NCBI RefSeq assembly: GCF_014636295.1 | Contig: NZ_BMEC01000002.1 | Span: 310,001-374,000 of the forward strand | Direction: 5' to 3' | Source of the DNA: Marivirga lumbricoides | Lineage (GTDB): Bacteria; Bacteroidota; Bacteroidia; Cytophagales; Cyclobacteriaceae | Length of the DNA stretch: 64,000 nucleotides | Shown here: one piece after another, positions 18,282 through 29,220 of the stretch | How the letters are laid out: each line of letters begins with the position of its first letter | Numbering within the stretch: the first letter of the stretch is position 1 | Made by a program: the position numbers and the translations under genes | The notes under the pieces: model-generated | What the model was told of the DNA's origin: nothing | What the model saw: the letters and a program-made list of their open reading frames with translations, nothing else | Database searches by the model: none

Positions 18282-19535
18282 TCAAAAACCTAAAATATCC
18301 TGTAGCTTCAAATACAATATCACCGGCTGTATTTTATCAGAATTACTAATCTTTCCATTTTTATTTATGCCCCAAAAACTATTAGCCACATAATACAAAT
18401 GCTGATTGGCAATAAAACCTAAAGTTGGTTCGCCCATTGCAGGGTGATTCTTCTCCAAATACCTGAAAGAAATAATCTTTTTCGAATCTCTATCCCACTG
18501 AAGATAAGTAACACGATGAGGATTTACTCCATTTTGAATCGCTATGAGTCCATCTTTATATGTATACAAGCCATCAATCCCTTTCAATGAAAGATCCTGA
18601 GTAGGCTGAATAGCTGTTAATTTTTTATTTTTTGAATTAAAATGGAATAAGCCCTGACTGTAGTCCGCCAGCAAGAAATCATCTCCCCTGTGGGCTATCC
18701 CCTGTAATGAAATAATTTCATCAGCGTAAAACCATTCTACCAATTCTCTTTCATTCAATAAATAGATTTTATTAGCCTTGCTATCAGAAACAAGAACCTC
18801 ATTGTTTTCAGTTATTAGCAAATCACCAAAAATATGAGGTGCACCGTCAGAAACACTGAAACTATCAAGCAAAACCCCTCTTTCTAAATCTGCTTTATAA
18901 AGTATCGAGGTGTCCAACTCTGGATCTCCGGCAGGAATTCCGGCTTCAGGAAAACCGGCTGCTGTAAACCAAAGTATTTTGTCCTGCATTTCCATTCCTG
19001 TAATTGCAAGGGGAAAATCCTTCTGGAATAATTTCCTTAACTGATTATTTTCAACCCAGAAAATATTTCTTTTATTGATGCTGCTTACCAGGTATCTGTT
19101 CTTCGCAGTATCAAAAGCTACATCTTCAATATGTAACTGAGTATCAGGAATCACTAAAGCAGTGTCAGGCTGAATGATCGCTTTATTCATAAACTGCTGA
19201 TAGGCTTTTACACTTTTATAGCCTTCTGACTGCCTGATGGCATTAAAATCTTCTCTGTCAATATCATAATTTTCAGCATCTATTGTAATAAGTTTTCTCA
19301 GCCAATAATTAGCAGAATCCACTTCATCATTTAAAGCATACGCCATTGAGAGGTAGTATATTAAAGTCTGATGCTGTGGCCTAAGCTGATACGCATTTCG
19401 TGCCTCTGAGAGCATCAATTTGTAATCTTCTGTTTCATAAGCTTTTGCAGCTGCTTTAAAATGATCCTGATAAGTTTGGGCTTGTAACCGAGCCAGATGA
19501 AGAAGAAAAAAGAAGATAATAGTACCTAAGCGCAT
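18282..19535 (-). CDS. Exported TPR plus beta-propeller (SMP-30/NHL-like) protein
   Basis: The 417-residue protein has a signal peptide (1-19, LARLQAQ). Residues about 20-100 form two or three TPR-like helical hairpins (FKAAAKAYETEDYKLMLSEA, YYLSMAYALNDEVDSANYWL). From about 130 on, repeated strands with patterns such as NKIYLLNERELVEW and HRGDDFLLADYSQGLFHFN suggest a six-bladed propeller related to SMP-30/NHL proteins. No catalytic residues can be assigned. Probably periplasmic and sugar- or protein-binding. Confidence 0.7.
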   Translation of the reverse strand: MRLGTIIFFFLLHLARLQAQTYQDHFKAAAKAYETEDYKLMLSEARNAYQLRPQHQTLIYYLSMAYALNDEVDSANYWLRKLITIDAENYDIDREDFNAIRQSEGYKSVKAYQQFMNKAIIQPDTALVIPDTQLHIEDVAFDTAKNRYLVSSINKRNIFWVENNQLRKLFQKDFPLAITGMEMQDKILWFTAAGFPEAGIPAGDPELDTSILYKADLERGVLLDSFSVSDGAPHIFGDLLITENNEVLVSDSKANKIYLLNERELVEWFYADEIISLQGIAHRGDDFLLADYSQGLFHFNSKNKKLTAIQPTQDLSLKGIDGLYTYKDGLIAIQNGVNPHRVTYLQWDRDSKKIISFRYLEKNHPAMGEPTLGFIANQHLYYVANSFWGINKNGKISNSDKIQPVILYLKLQDILGF

Positions 19536-19628
19536 ATAAAATAAATATTTAGTAAAAGTATAAAAATTGTAAGGGTGATTATCCTTGCAAAGACAGGATA
19601 TCAGCCAATGTAAAGAAAAGCATTTTTA

Positions 19629-20249
19629 CTATTCCAATTTTATAGTTTTGACAATAATCTCCGCTATAGATTGGCTTCCCTTCAGAGAGGGATGAAATCC
19701 ATCAGACCCTAAAAAGGAAAAATCCTTTGTTGCCTCAAAATGGGCTTTCCATTCTTTTCCTACAGGACATAAAATGGCATTGGCTTTTGCGGCAGCTTTA
19801 GTGTAATTGTTAATTACCCCTTCAAATGTATGGTAATTGCTTATAGAAGGCCAAACCATGAAAAAAACTAATTTCGCTTCTTTTTGCCTACATAATTTTG
19901 CTATTTTCTGGCCATAATCAAGTAGCATTTCCAGTCCATCTGCCTGGGAGGAAGGACCTTGCTGCACTATAATATAATTGTACCCTCCTGAAGCTATCAT
20001 CTTTTGGAAAATGCCTTCATTCCAATGGTCTTCAAGCGAATAATTAGGCTTGGCCAATATATCCGCCTCTAATTTTATGTTTTTTGAGGCATACTCCTGC
20101 TGCAAAAGTTCCGGAAGATTATTGGTATAGCTGAGGCTGTTTCCAAGTAATAAAATTTTTACTGTGCTTACCGGCTGTACCTGGCCTGCTGCTTCCTCAA
20201 AAGCAAAAAGCAGGAAATATAAAAGGATACTAATTTTTAGAATTTTCAT
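19629..20249 (-). CDS. Exported SGNH/GDSL-type hydrolase (DUF4886-like)
   Basis: The 206-residue protein has a signal peptide (1-22). Its fold markers are ILLLGNSLSYTNNLPELL (block I, with the catalytic Ser of GNS), IIVQQGPSS (block II/III region) and SDGFHPSLKGSQSIAE (block V Asp and His). This order matches SGNH hydrolases of the DUF4886 kind. The substrate, probably an ester or an acetylated glycan, is not evident. It is transcribed alone, 93 bp upstream of the beta-propeller gene. Confidence 0.8.
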   Translation of the reverse strand: MKILKISILLYFLLFAFEEAAGQVQPVSTVKILLLGNSLSYTNNLPELLQQEYASKNIKLEADILAKPNYSLEDHWNEGIFQKMIASGGYNYIIVQQGPSSQADGLEMLLDYGQKIAKLCRQKEAKLVFFMVWPSISNYHTFEGVINNYTKAAAKANAILCPVGKEWKAHFEATKDFSFLGSDGFHPSLKGSQSIAEIIVKTIKLE

Positions 20250-20961
20250 TTACGCATATTAAATAGAGCCTGTTAGGCAATTAAATGAGAATCAATGATA
20301 TGTATCTGAAATGCAGCAACAAATGATTACCCATTCTGTAATCTAATTTTAGATTGCAAATAATAAAAATGAAATCGCAGAAAATTCAATTGAACCCCTT
20401 ATTACCAAAAAAACAAAAACTTCAACACTGAGTTATTGATATCTAAGAGCTGTCAAACCGCGTAGAGCGGTGGCAGGACTGACCCTTCTGACTTTCATTC
20501 TTTTCGGAAAAAAAGTAAAGCACCCTGTTGAGTAAAAGATCTTAATGAACTAAAAAAACCATAATTATTAAGCTTTAGGGTAAAAAAAAGACCAAAAATC
20601 CACTTCAACCCAAGACAATGTTCCATTAGTGTTTTCTTTAACACTTCACCTGAAAAACCTGCATTTCTGTAAAAACAACACCTAATATTCTGGTAATATA
20701 AACTTCACAATTTCACCATCTATGAGAGATAAATAGTAAAAAGGAAGTCCACATCTTTGCATCAGTTTAGGTCACTATTAAAGCCCCTTTAAAGTAGAAT
20801 CTTCTTCACTCTATTTCACTGGCAGGGGCTTTTTTTTATGTCTTGATTTTTCTCAACGCATTTTTTTTGCAGAAGCTTTAGCCTGTTTATTTAGAACAAG
20901 CATTCAAGTACATTGCTTATACCTACCCGGATGCAAGGAAGGTAGAGAGATTAGGGAAAAA
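20250..20961. other. Long intergenic region with several hairpins and no good ORF
   Basis: This 712-bp stretch contains no convincing coding frame. Around 20455-20530 lies a palindromic segment (GACTTTCATTCTTTTCGG before AAAAAAAGTAAAG) typical of dispersed Bacteroidota intergenic repeats. At about 20779-20838 a stem AGCCCCT / AGGGGCT ends in eight T on the plus strand, which would terminate a plus-strand transcript although no plus-strand gene lies upstream. A small RNA is possible but unproven. Confidence 0.4.
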
Positions 20962-21321
20962 TTAAATAAAATAAGGGTAGTAAATAAATACAGCTATAAT
21001 AATTGCAAAAGTTGCTGCAAACGCCACAGCTCCGGCAGAAACATCTTTTATAAAGCCAATCTTATTATGGAATTTAGGATGAATAAAATCGCAAAGCTTT
21101 TCAACAGCAGTGTTTAATCCTTCAATGGCTAAGACAAATCCAATAGCAAAAATCTGGGCAATCCATTCAAATCGGCTGATATTAAAGTAAATACCTGCCC
21201 CTGTTACTACTAAAGCAATCAGTGATTGTGTAATAATAGCATGTTCTGTGGAAAGTAAAATCAGCATTCCTTTTATGGCATATTTAAAACTTCTGATTCT
21301 ACCGATGATGAACGTTTTCAT
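20962..21321 (-). CDS. dgkA: Diacylglycerol/undecaprenol kinase
   Basis: The 119-residue integral membrane kinase has three transmembrane helices and the DgkA active-site helix IEGLNTAVEKLCDFIHP, with the conserved E-x-x-N-T-x-x-E pattern, then IGFIKDVSAGAVAFAA. It phosphorylates diacylglycerol or, in many bacteria, undecaprenol for envelope lipid recycling. The length and motif order are normal. Monocistronic, with 212 bp to the next gene. Confidence 0.92.
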   Translation of the reverse strand: MKTFIIGRIRSFKYAIKGMLILLSTEHAIITQSLIALVVTGAGIYFNISRFEWIAQIFAIGFVLAIEGLNTAVEKLCDFIHPKFHNKIGFIKDVSAGAVAFAATFAIIIAVFIYYPYFI

Positions 21322-21533
21322 TGACTAAAAAATGTAACAGGTAATTACTTTCTGCTGAATGATGATGAATTTTTCAAAGGCCGAAGATAGTAAAAAATAG
21401 AAGTTTATGCCTAGAAACCTATGTTGAATTAATTAGGATAATAACCTGGTATATTTATTCATCCCAGACTTAACATCAAATTCAGGCCAGAAGGAAGAGC
21501 ACCTACAACACTCAAGGAAATATGGGGCCGGCT

Positions 21534-22142
21534 CTAAAATTCAATCTTGATGCCTGCTGCAATATTTATGACATCCAAAAGGGAAAGTGCTTCTAAATTT
21601 TGTATATAACTAGCTAATTTCAGATCGTAAGAGCCTACTTCATAAAAGAAATCTACTGACTTAATTATATCCATCTCCGGCAGATGAATACGTAATCTAC
21701 TTCCTGCGAAAATGCCTAATCTTAAAGCAGTAGGCCAGCCATAATACCATCGGGGGTAGCGCTCAGGAGTAAAAACATAGAACTGATCACCAAAAGTATA
21801 GCTTGCATAAGCTCCTAAATACAAGGGCAATAAGTCATATTTATCTATTTTTAAATTGACCGTCCATGGTAAAAACTGGCTTTTAAGTGTGAGTGAAGTA
21901 AGATTATCGCCCCCAATACGCTCAGGTAAAAAGCCTAGCATTAGCTCCGTTTCCATTTTGCCATCAAACTGGGAATAACCTGCTCCGGCTGACAAAAAAC
22001 CAATAGCCCCGGCATATTGTAGTTTGGCATAATCCGGAAGATACCATGATTTTTCTTTATCCTGCACCTCCTGAGCCAATGTACCTTGTCCAAGAATCAA
22101 TAAAATTAGTGAAAATATAATCGTCCTTTTCATGGTTTTCAA
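21534..22142 (-). CDS. Exported outer-membrane-barrel-like hypothetical protein
   Basis: The 202-residue protein has a signal peptide ending QGTLAQ. The rest shows alternating strands with aromatic girdle residues (AGYSQFDGKMETELMLGFLP, LYLGAYASYTFGDQFYVF, LGIFAGSRLRIHLPE) and ends in AAGIKIEF with a terminal Phe, as in outer-membrane barrels. The start codon overlaps the stop of the metallophosphoesterase gene by 4 bp, so the two are coupled. The function is unknown. Confidence 0.7.
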   Translation of the reverse strand: MKTMKRTIIFSLILLILGQGTLAQEVQDKEKSWYLPDYAKLQYAGAIGFLSAGAGYSQFDGKMETELMLGFLPERIGGDNLTSLTLKSQFLPWTVNLKIDKYDLLPLYLGAYASYTFGDQFYVFTPERYPRWYYGWPTALRLGIFAGSRLRIHLPEMDIIKSVDFFYEVGSYDLKLASYIQNLEALSLLDVINIAAGIKIEF

Positions 22143-22951
22143 TAGCGGATTTGTTGAACATCTAAAGCATTGGCAGACACCCTAAATAAAGCATATCCTC
22201 TGTTGGTAACACTGGCAGTAATAAAATAGCGTACTCCTTTTTCTACAATATTGTTAAAGCTATGTTCGTGCCCATGCAACGAAGCTAAAACAGAAGGATT
22301 ACCTGCTACTAACTGCGTATAATCTTCTTCCAATGAACTATCGAAATCACTGCTGAAGGGAGGAACATGGGATACTAAAAAGATTTTTTTGTCTGCCGGA
22401 GTTTCCTCCAGCTGACGTTCAATCCACTCTAAATCAGGCACCTTTCCTGCAAAATTGTACTCTCTGGAATTTGAATTAAAGAAAATAAAACGGTAATCGT
22501 CTATATCAAAAACAAAATCAAATTCACCATACATCTTCCTGTATATTATAGGTCCATTTGCCACCAAATCATGATTCCCTATTACTGCCAGATAAGGAAC
22601 TTTCAGCTTCTTCATGGAATTATGAACCCATTTAAACTCAGCTGCTAATCCAAAATCAGCTATATCTCCTGCATGAATTACAAAATCTATGGGGTAAGCA
22701 AGCCCATTCACACTTTCAACAAATTCGTCTGTTTCATCATAGAAGCGTTGTGTATCTCCCATGAAAACAAAAGTAAGCGTATCTCTTTTTCCAGCTGACT
22801 GAATCTTTGTAATAGCCTTACTATTCAGATCCTTTTCCTCCTCATCTAACCTGATTTCATTAGGGTTAAATTCTACCAGATTACATCCGGAGAGAAAACA
22901 CAGTGAAACAGAAATTATATAAATAACAGTAGTAAAATTCTTCATTCGCAT
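22139..22951 (-). CDS. Metallophosphoesterase lipoprotein
   Basis: The 270-residue protein has a lipobox (SLCFLSGCNLVEF) and the calcineurin-like phosphoesterase motifs: FVMGDTQ-type block I (TFVFMGDTQRF), HAGDIADFG, AVIGNHDLVANGP, LVSHVPPFS and LHGHEHSFN. All metal-binding residues of the family are present. It acts in the periplasm or at the outer membrane on an unknown phosphate ester. It is coupled to the barrel-like gene downstream. Confidence 0.9.
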   Translation of the reverse strand: MRMKNFTTVIYIISVSLCFLSGCNLVEFNPNEIRLDEEEKDLNSKAITKIQSAGKRDTLTFVFMGDTQRFYDETDEFVESVNGLAYPIDFVIHAGDIADFGLAAEFKWVHNSMKKLKVPYLAVIGNHDLVANGPIIYRKMYGEFDFVFDIDDYRFIFFNSNSREYNFAGKVPDLEWIERQLEETPADKKIFLVSHVPPFSSDFDSSLEEDYTQLVAGNPSVLASLHGHEHSFNNIVEKGVRYFITASVTNRGYALFRVSANALDVQQIRY

Positions 22952-23390
22952 TCGGTTTAGGAGAGCTAAAAAGTATATTCAGAAAGACAGTTTATTTTAA
23001 ATTCTACAGAGAGAGCCATTTCAAATATTATCTATTTTAAAACAGCCTTAGCAGAACTGAAACCCAATGGTTACTATTAATAACTCACAAAAGCTATAAC
23101 GTAATTCCAAAATTAGGTTCACCTTTTCTTCTGATTCTAATATTAATTATATGTTAACAAATATGATTTTTATTAACAATATGGTAACAATTAGCACGCT
23201 GTATTAATACAAAAGGGAGAGAAAGAGTCATTATTGAAATATAAAATTATCCGAAGAGGTTCTGTCTCCTTCGGAATCCAACCAAGGTAGATATTACGCA
23301 GCCCGTTCTGATAATAAATTGAAACATCATTGCTAAATCGCTGTTAATAAATAAGGTAGACTTTAAAATTCACTATCCTAAAAGGAAAAA
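22952..23390. other. Intergenic region upstream of the efflux operon
   Basis: The 439-bp divergent region carries promoters for the metallophosphoesterase pair and for the efflux operon. A stem TCCGAAG / CTTCGGA occurs at about 23250-23276, some 115 bp before the first efflux gene, and could be a leader hairpin. No ORF or regulator gene lies here. Confidence 0.4.
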
Positions 23391-24833
23391 ATGAAAATTA
23401 AATCCCTCAGAAGCTTACTTTTTAATATCTCTCAGAGAAAATACTTTTTAAAAGGGTCTTTCAATTTCCTTTGCCTTACAATTGCTCTTTTTGTCTGGAG
23501 CTGTGCCACTAAAACAGTTCAAAGTGACTTACCTTTTGAAACTCCCGAAACTTTCTCTCATAGTGGAACGATGGAATTGCCTGAAAAATGGTGGTTAAGT
23601 TTTGAAGATTCTACACTCAATGAAATAGTCAGACAGGCATTGGATTCCAACCTGAATTTAATAACTGCTTTAAAAAGATATGAAGCTGCTCAAGCTGTTG
23701 TTGATAGGGAATCATCCAGTCTTTTTCCTCAGGTAAGTGGTTTTGTGCAAAGTGCTTTCAGTAGGCCGGAGCCGGATTTTGTGGGAGGTGAAAATGTACA
23801 GTTCGGTTTAAGGGCAAGCTATGAAGTGGATTTATGGGGAAGAATACGTGCGCAAATAGATGCTGAAGAATACCGTGCCACAGCTGCTTATAATGATATG
23901 AAAGCAGCGGCAATATCACTATCAGCTGAAATAACCACTATTTGGTACAGATTGGAAGCCGCCGCAGTTCAATTGCAGATTTTGCAGCAGCAGGCGGAAA
24001 CAAATCAGAAAATTTTAAAACTGATCCGCGCGCGCTTTGGCAGTGGCCAAATCAGGGCTGTGGATATTTTAAGACAACAGCAATTGGTGGAATCAACATT
24101 ACAACAGCAATATGCAGTAGAAACACTATTGGCCTTGCTCAAAAATCAGTTAGCTGTTCTGTTAGGGGAAACTCCTCAAAATATTCAAGAACCGGAATTA
24201 GACTCATTACCTAGTCTGCCCCCTTTGCCTCAAACTGGTATACCTGCAGAATTGATCACACGCAGACCGGATGTACAGGCATCTTTCAGTGCATTAAAAG
24301 CAGCAGACCGCGAGCTGGCAGCGGCCATCAGTAATCAATATCCCCGACTGACTTTAAATACTAACTTATCTTTTCGCTCCAATAATTTTCAAAACCTGTT
24401 TGATAACTATGCCTATTCCCTGGCGGGCAACCTGCTGGCTCCTATTTTTTACGGAGGGCAATTAAGTGCAGAAGTGGACAGAACCGAAGCAGTGAAAGAC
24501 CAACGATTTTATGAGTACGGACAAACTGTTTTAGTGGCATTTCGGGAAGTAGAAGATGCACTGGTTCAGGAAAACAAGCAGAAAGAAATTATTGAAGCCT
24601 TAACGCAACAAGTGAAGCTGGCAGATAAGGTAAGCAGGCAATTAAGAGTAGAATATTTTAATGGGTTAAGTGATTACCTGGCGGTGCTAACTGCTCTTAA
24701 TCAGGAACAGCAATTACGAAGGGATTTAATCACAGCAAGGCTAAACCTGCTGGAATTCAGAATTTCTTTGTATCGCGCACTGGCCGGAGGGTTTGAAATA
24801 AGAGGCGAAACTGAAGAAGAACCAGTCAATTAA
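23391..24833 (+). CDS. Efflux outer-membrane lipoprotein, TolC/NodT family
   Basis: The 480-residue protein has a long N-terminal extension, a hydrophobic segment and a lipobox (IALFVWSCATKTVQ). Two OEP repeats follow, each with helical hairpins: PEKWWLSFEDSTLNEIVRQA, SYEVDLWGRIRAQIDAEEYR, IRARFGSGQIRAVDILRQQQ, PAELITRRPDVQASFSALKA and FREVEDALVQENKQK. These are standard NodT/OprM blocks. It forms the outer-membrane channel of the tripartite pump encoded immediately downstream, 9 bp before the adaptor. No regulator gene is adjacent. Confidence 0.93.
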   Translation: MKIKSLRSLLFNISQRKYFLKGSFNFLCLTIALFVWSCATKTVQSDLPFETPETFSHSGTMELPEKWWLSFEDSTLNEIVRQALDSNLNLITALKRYEAAQAVVDRESSSLFPQVSGFVQSAFSRPEPDFVGGENVQFGLRASYEVDLWGRIRAQIDAEEYRATAAYNDMKAAAISLSAEITTIWYRLEAAAVQLQILQQQAETNQKILKLIRARFGSGQIRAVDILRQQQLVESTLQQQYAVETLLALLKNQLAVLLGETPQNIQEPELDSLPSLPPLPQTGIPAELITRRPDVQASFSALKAADRELAAAISNQYPRLTLNTNLSFRSNNFQNLFDNYAYSLAGNLLAPIFYGGQLSAEVDRTEAVKDQRFYEYGQTVLVAFREVEDALVQENKQKEIIEALTQQVKLADKVSRQLRVEYFNGLSDYLAVLTALNQEQQLRRDLITARLNLLEFRISLYRALAGGFEIRGETEEEPVN

Positions 24834-24842
24834 AAGAGGGAT

Positions 24843-26078
24843 ATGGCAGCGGATAAAGAGGAAAAAAGCATGAGCAAGAAGAAAACCATCATTATATCTG
24901 TGATCATTTTAGTGGCTGCCACCGCAGTTACATTGATCATCTTCATGACTGAACCCAGTGCGTCCAAATCAGGCGCTACCAAAGAAACTGCCATGCTGGT
25001 TGATATTGAGACTGTACAACGTGGAAACTTCTCACCCATTTTTGAAGCAACAGGAAATGTTCAACCCGCTGAAGATGTGATGCTAAGCCCAAGGGTAAGC
25101 GGTGAAATAGTTCGCAGGGCAGATCAATTTACACCAGGAACCACAGTAAAAAAAGGTGAAATGCTTTTACAAATCGATCCCGCTGATTACCGAAACACAC
25201 TTCAGTTAAGGCAAAGTGAACTGATGCAGGCTCAGTCTGATTTAACTATTGAGCAGGGTCGGCAGGATATTGCCCGGCAGGACTACCAGCTAATAGGTGA
25301 CACTATGGCAAGTATGGATGAAAGACTTGTTTTGCGTGAACCCCAACTAAATGCAGTAAAAGCCAGCTACAAGGCAGCCCAGGCTTCAGTTAACCAGGCA
25401 CGCTTAAATTTACAACGAACCACCATCAAAGCCCCGTTTAATGGCCAAATTATTACGAGAAATGTAAACCAGGGGTCTCAGGTGGCTATAGGTGACAACC
25501 TCGGCCGAATTGTTTCCACTGATGAATATTGGGTGGTGGTGAGCTTACCGGTTTCTAAACTTCCCTGGCTAAAATTTGCAGCCAATGAAACTTCTAATGG
25601 ATCCTCAGTAAAAATTCTGGACACCAAAGCATGGAAAAAAGGTAGCTACCGAATCGGTAACCTACGGGAGTTGATAGGTGCTTTGGAAAATCAAACCCGG
25701 ATGGCTCGGCTTATTGTTTCAGTGTCCGACCCATTGGCACTACAGCCGGAAAATGAAGGAAAGCCTTCCATGCTGATTAATGCTTTTGTGGAAGTTAATA
25801 TAGAAGCTGAAGAAATTAAAGATGTGGTAAGGCTCAACAGGGATTTTGTGAGGAAGAATGAGACTGTCTGGGTGATGAAAAACAACAAGCTCCGCATTAA
25901 TGAAGTGGAGATAATGCTACAGGATGCACGCTATGCCTACATTTCATCGGGGCTGAACGATCAGGACAGCGTGGTAACTACCAGCCTGGCCACTGTGGCA
26001 AACGATGTGCCATTGCGACTAAAGCAAGAAGAGGATACCGAGAGTGGCAAAATGGAAAACAGGGAGTGTCATGAGTAA
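24843..26078 (+). CDS. RND efflux periplasmic adaptor, HlyD/MFP family
   Basis: The 411-residue adaptor has one N-terminal membrane anchor ([20 protein letters not shown]), a barrel-sandwich/lipoyl half-motif ([16 protein letters not shown]), a coiled-coil hairpin with many Gln ([19 protein letters not shown]) and the return lipoyl half ([21 protein letters not shown]). It joins the inner-membrane pump to the channel. An alternative start nine codons later (MSKKKT) has a better-placed purine-rich site. It overlaps the pump gene by 8 bp. Confidence 0.93.
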   Translation: MAADKEEKSMSKKKTIIISVIILVAATAVTLIIFMTEPSASKSGATKETAMLVDIETVQRGNFSPIFEATGNVQPAEDVMLSPRVSGEIVRRADQFTPGTTVKKGEMLLQIDPADYRNTLQLRQSELMQAQSDLTIEQGRQDIARQDYQLIGDTMASMDERLVLREPQLNAVKASYKAAQASVNQARLNLQRTTIKAPFNGQIITRNVNQGSQVAIGDNLGRIVSTDEYWVVVSLPVSKLPWLKFAANETSNGSSVKILDTKAWKKGSYRIGNLRELIGALENQTRMARLIVSVSDPLALQPENEGKPSMLINAFVEVNIEAEEIKDVVRLNRDFVRKNETVWVMKNNKLRINEVEIMLQDARYAYISSGLNDQDSVVTTSLATVANDVPLRLKQEEDTESGKMENRECHE

Positions 26079-29000
26079 CTCAACTAAAAATAATGAAATA
26101 GAGGAACTGAAAAACAGCAAGGGCCCTATTGCCTACATGGCTAAAAATCCGATTATAGCCAATCTGCTAATGATTCTTTTTATTGCCGGTGGTGGCTATA
26201 CCATGTACAGCGTGCAAAAGGAAGTGTATCCTCAGTTTCAGCTGGACATAGTGGAAATTTTTGTAGTGTACCCAGGAGCAGCTCCTGCCGAAGTTGAGCA
26301 AGGTATTTTACTGCCTGTGGAAGAGGCCGTTCGAGGTATTCAGGGAATAAAAGAAGTAGTCTCCACAGCCGAAGAAGGTTCCGGAACAGTAAGCATTGAA
26401 TTGGTGGCGGGCACCGATCGGATCAGTGCTTTTCAGGAAATTGACCAGGCCGTGGCACGGATTAGAACTTTCCCCGATGAGATTGAAGAACCCGAAGTGC
26501 GGCTACAATCACGCCAGCGCTCTGTGATAGAAATTGGTTTATATGGAGATGAAGATATCTGGACCCTACGTGTATTGGCTGAACAATTGCGCGATCAACT
26601 GCTCAACAACGAATCCATCACCCAGGTAGAAATAGGTAATGTACCAGAATTTGTGACGCATGTTGAAATCCCCCGCTATAAGCTTAGGGAGTATAACCTT
26701 ACTTTAGGCGATGTAGCCAATATTATTCAGCAAAGCAGTGAGGATGTACCTGCAGGAGCAGTAGAAACCAATACAGGTGAAATTTTGCTTCGCATGAAAG
26801 AGCGGAAGCAGTGGGCAGATGAATATAGTAAAATAAGGCTTGTTACAGGCTCTTCCGGGGCGGTGGTTACGCTGGGGGATATAGCCGAAATAACAGACGG
26901 ATTTGAAGAAATTGGTTTCCACGGACAGTTCAACCAGCAAAATTCAGTAGACCTCACTATTTACAGAATCGGTAATCAATCTCCACTGGAAATAGCTGAT
27001 GCTGTGAAAAATACCATGAATAGCTTCAAAGCTTCCCTTCCACCCAGTGTGAAATGGAGAATTGACAGCAATACAGCTGAAGATTACCAGGAGCGGCTTT
27101 CTTTGCTTACTGAAAACGGTATTATCGCCATTTTCATAGTGCTCTTCATCCTCACCCTTTTCCTGGAGTATAAATTAGCTTTTTGGGTAATGCTGGGAAT
27201 GGCCATTTCTTTTATCGGGGGAATTTTATTTTTACCATTGGTGGACATCAGCATTAACATGATTTCCATGTTTGGCTTCCTGGTGGTGCTGGGCATTGTA
27301 GTAGATGATGCCGTGGTAGTGGGTGAAAATATCCACGAATACCGACAACAGGGGATGTCTCCGCTAAAGGCGGCTATTAAAGGAACGCGTGATATCGCCA
27401 AGCCGGTAGTGTTTAGTATTCTCACTAACATTATCGCTTTTGTACCATTGCTTTTCATTCCCGGCACTACGGGCAAATTCTGGTGGCCACTTCCGGCAGT
27501 AGTGATTATTGTTTTGACTATTTCATTATTTGAAGCTTTGTTTATTCTCCCAAGCCACCTGGGGCATAGCAAAAAGAAGAAGAAGAAAAAGTCTCAATTT
27601 GTAGAACGCTTCGAAAACCTGCAGCAAAAGGTAGCGAAATCCTTCGAGGGCTTTGTCAATAAGTACTATAATCCCTTCCTCAAACGCTGCCTTGAATTCC
27701 GCTACATCACCCTCAGCATTGCCATTGCACTTTTATTGATAGTGGGAGGCTATGGATTGAGCGATCACATGGGTATAGTATTAATGCCCGAGGTTGCAGC
27801 TGATGAAATAGAAGCCGGAGTGAGTCTTCCCGTAAGCACCACGCCTGAGCAGGCAGCTAGAATTGCCCGGCAAATTACGCAATCCAGCTTTGAGATGTTT
27901 GATAAGCACAACCTCTACGAAGTGGCGGAAGGCATTAAAACCAATGTGCGGAACCAGAACTTTATTGATGTGGAAATAGTGATGAAGCCACCCACTGAAA
28001 GGGACATGACCGCCAATGAAGTCATTGAATTATGGCGTGATGAAATGGGCGAGATTGAAGGCGTTGACCAAATTACTTTTGAAGCAGAACGTGGGCCGGG
28101 CGGTTACCAGCAGGATATTAGTGTAGACCTCTCTCACTCAGATATTGATGTGCTGGAAGAAGCCAGCCAGGTATTTCTGAAAAGGGTGCAAAACTATGAA
28201 AATACGCGCGATGTAAACGACAACTACGATAAGGGAAAAACGCAGCTGGATTTCCATCTGCTGCCGGAAGGAAGATTGCTCGGCTTAACCTCCACCGATG
28301 TCGGCCAACAGGTACGGAATGCTTTTTTTGGTGCGCTGGCCATGAGGCAATTGCGGGGCAACAATGAAGTGGAAATCCGGGTGAAGCTGCCATTGGAAGA
28401 AAGGCGTGATTTTTACAATCTGGAAGATTTTGTGGTTCGCACACCGGACAGCACAGAAGTACCTCTCTACGATGTGGTAACTGTGGAAGAGAGGGAAGCC
28501 TTCACCTCCATCAACCGCAGAAATGGCCGTAGGGTGGTGACTGTCAGCATGGATGCTGAGCCTGCAAGTGCCGTTACGCAAATATTGGCTTCTTTAAACG
28601 ATACGGAATTGCCCAAGCTCAAAGCGGATTATCCCGGTATCAGCTGGAGCTTTGAAGGTGGTCAGTCGGACATGCGGGAGTCGACCGCCAGCCTTTCCGG
28701 TGGTTTTGCATTGGCTATGTTGCTCATTTATGCTTTGCTGGCTATTGCCTTCAGTAATTATTTACAGCCTATTATCGTGCTTTCTGCCATTCCTTTTGGT
28801 GTGGTGGGTGCTGTAATTGGCCACATCATCCTGGGCTATGATCTTTCCCTGGTGAGTCTGATGGGGATTATTGCGCTTTCCGGTGTGGTGGTAAATGATT
28901 CGCTGATTATGATAGATTATGCCAATAAACAGCGGAAAGATCAACCTGTGTTTCAGGCAATTCATGAGGCGGGCACCCGAAGATTCCGCCCGATTATGAT

Positions 29001-29184
29001 TACTACGCTCACAACCTTTGGAGGCCTGGCCCCTATCATATTAGAGACCAGTAACCAGGCCAACAATCTGATTCCTATGGCAATATCCCTGGGTTTTGGG
29101 ATTGTTTTCGCCACCGCCATCATTCTGGTAATCGTGCCTTGTTTGTATATGATTTTGGAGGATGTGGTGCGATTAGGGAAATAA
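26071..29184 (+). CDS. RND efflux pump permease (AcrB/HAE1-like)
   Basis: The 1037-residue inner-membrane pump has the standard 12-TM, two-large-loop layout. Signatures are [20 protein letters not shown] at TM1, [24 protein letters not shown] in the pore domain, [20 protein letters not shown] in TM4 with the proton-relay Asp pair, and [22 protein letters not shown] in TM10. I chose the ATG at 26071 (MSNSTKNN); a GTG at 26044 is also open. It overlaps the adaptor by 8 bp and completes the tripartite operon. The substrate is unknown. The GC content looks higher than in neighbouring genes. Confidence 0.95.
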   Translation: MSNSTKNNEIEELKNSKGPIAYMAKNPIIANLLMILFIAGGGYTMYSVQKEVYPQFQLDIVEIFVVYPGAAPAEVEQGILLPVEEAVRGIQGIKEVVSTAEEGSGTVSIELVAGTDRISAFQEIDQAVARIRTFPDEIEEPEVRLQSRQRSVIEIGLYGDEDIWTLRVLAEQLRDQLLNNESITQVEIGNVPEFVTHVEIPRYKLREYNLTLGDVANIIQQSSEDVPAGAVETNTGEILLRMKERKQWADEYSKIRLVTGSSGAVVTLGDIAEITDGFEEIGFHGQFNQQNSVDLTIYRIGNQSPLEIADAVKNTMNSFKASLPPSVKWRIDSNTAEDYQERLSLLTENGIIAIFIVLFILTLFLEYKLAFWVMLGMAISFIGGILFLPLVDISINMISMFGFLVVLGIVVDDAVVVGENIHEYRQQGMSPLKAAIKGTRDIAKPVVFSILTNIIAFVPLLFIPGTTGKFWWPLPAVVIIVLTISLFEALFILPSHLGHSKKKKKKKSQFVERFENLQQKVAKSFEGFVNKYYNPFLKRCLEFRYITLSIAIALLLIVGGYGLSDHMGIVLMPEVAADEIEAGVSLPVSTTPEQAARIARQITQSSFEMFDKHNLYEVAEGIKTNVRNQNFIDVEIVMKPPTERDMTANEVIELWRDEMGEIEGVDQITFEAERGPGGYQQDISVDLSHSDIDVLEEASQVFLKRVQNYENTRDVNDNYDKGKTQLDFHLLPEGRLLGLTSTDVGQQVRNAFFGALAMRQLRGNNEVEIRVKLPLEERRDFYNLEDFVVRTPDSTEVPLYDVVTVEEREAFTSINRRNGRRVVTVSMDAEPASAVTQILASLNDTELPKLKADYPGISWSFEGGQSDMRESTASLSGGFALAMLLIYALLAIAFSNYLQPIIVLSAIPFGVVGAVIGHIILGYDLSLVSLMGIIALSGVVVNDSLIMIDYANKQRKDQPVFQAIHEAGTRRFRPIMITTLTTFGGLAPIILETSNQANNLIPMAISLGFGIVFATAIILVIVPCLYMILEDVVRLGK

Positions 29185-29220
29185 ATTGTAGAGACGCAAA
29201 ATTTTGCGTCTCTACAATTT
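29183..29220. repeat. Perfect 38-bp palindrome (REP-like) at the RAYT 3' end
   Basis: The sequence centred at 29201/29202 reads as a perfect inverted repeat with 19-bp arms, core GTAGAGACGCAAAA / TTTTGCGTCTCTAC. It overlaps the stop codons of both the efflux pump and the RAYT gene and could end both convergent transcripts. The same core occurs inside the RAYT gene. Confidence 0.95.

Noticed and set aside
27084-27572. Minus-strand open frame of 162 codons inside the efflux pump gene
   Set aside because: It is antisense to a strongly conserved RND permease and its product has no signal or domain; it is a reading-frame shadow.
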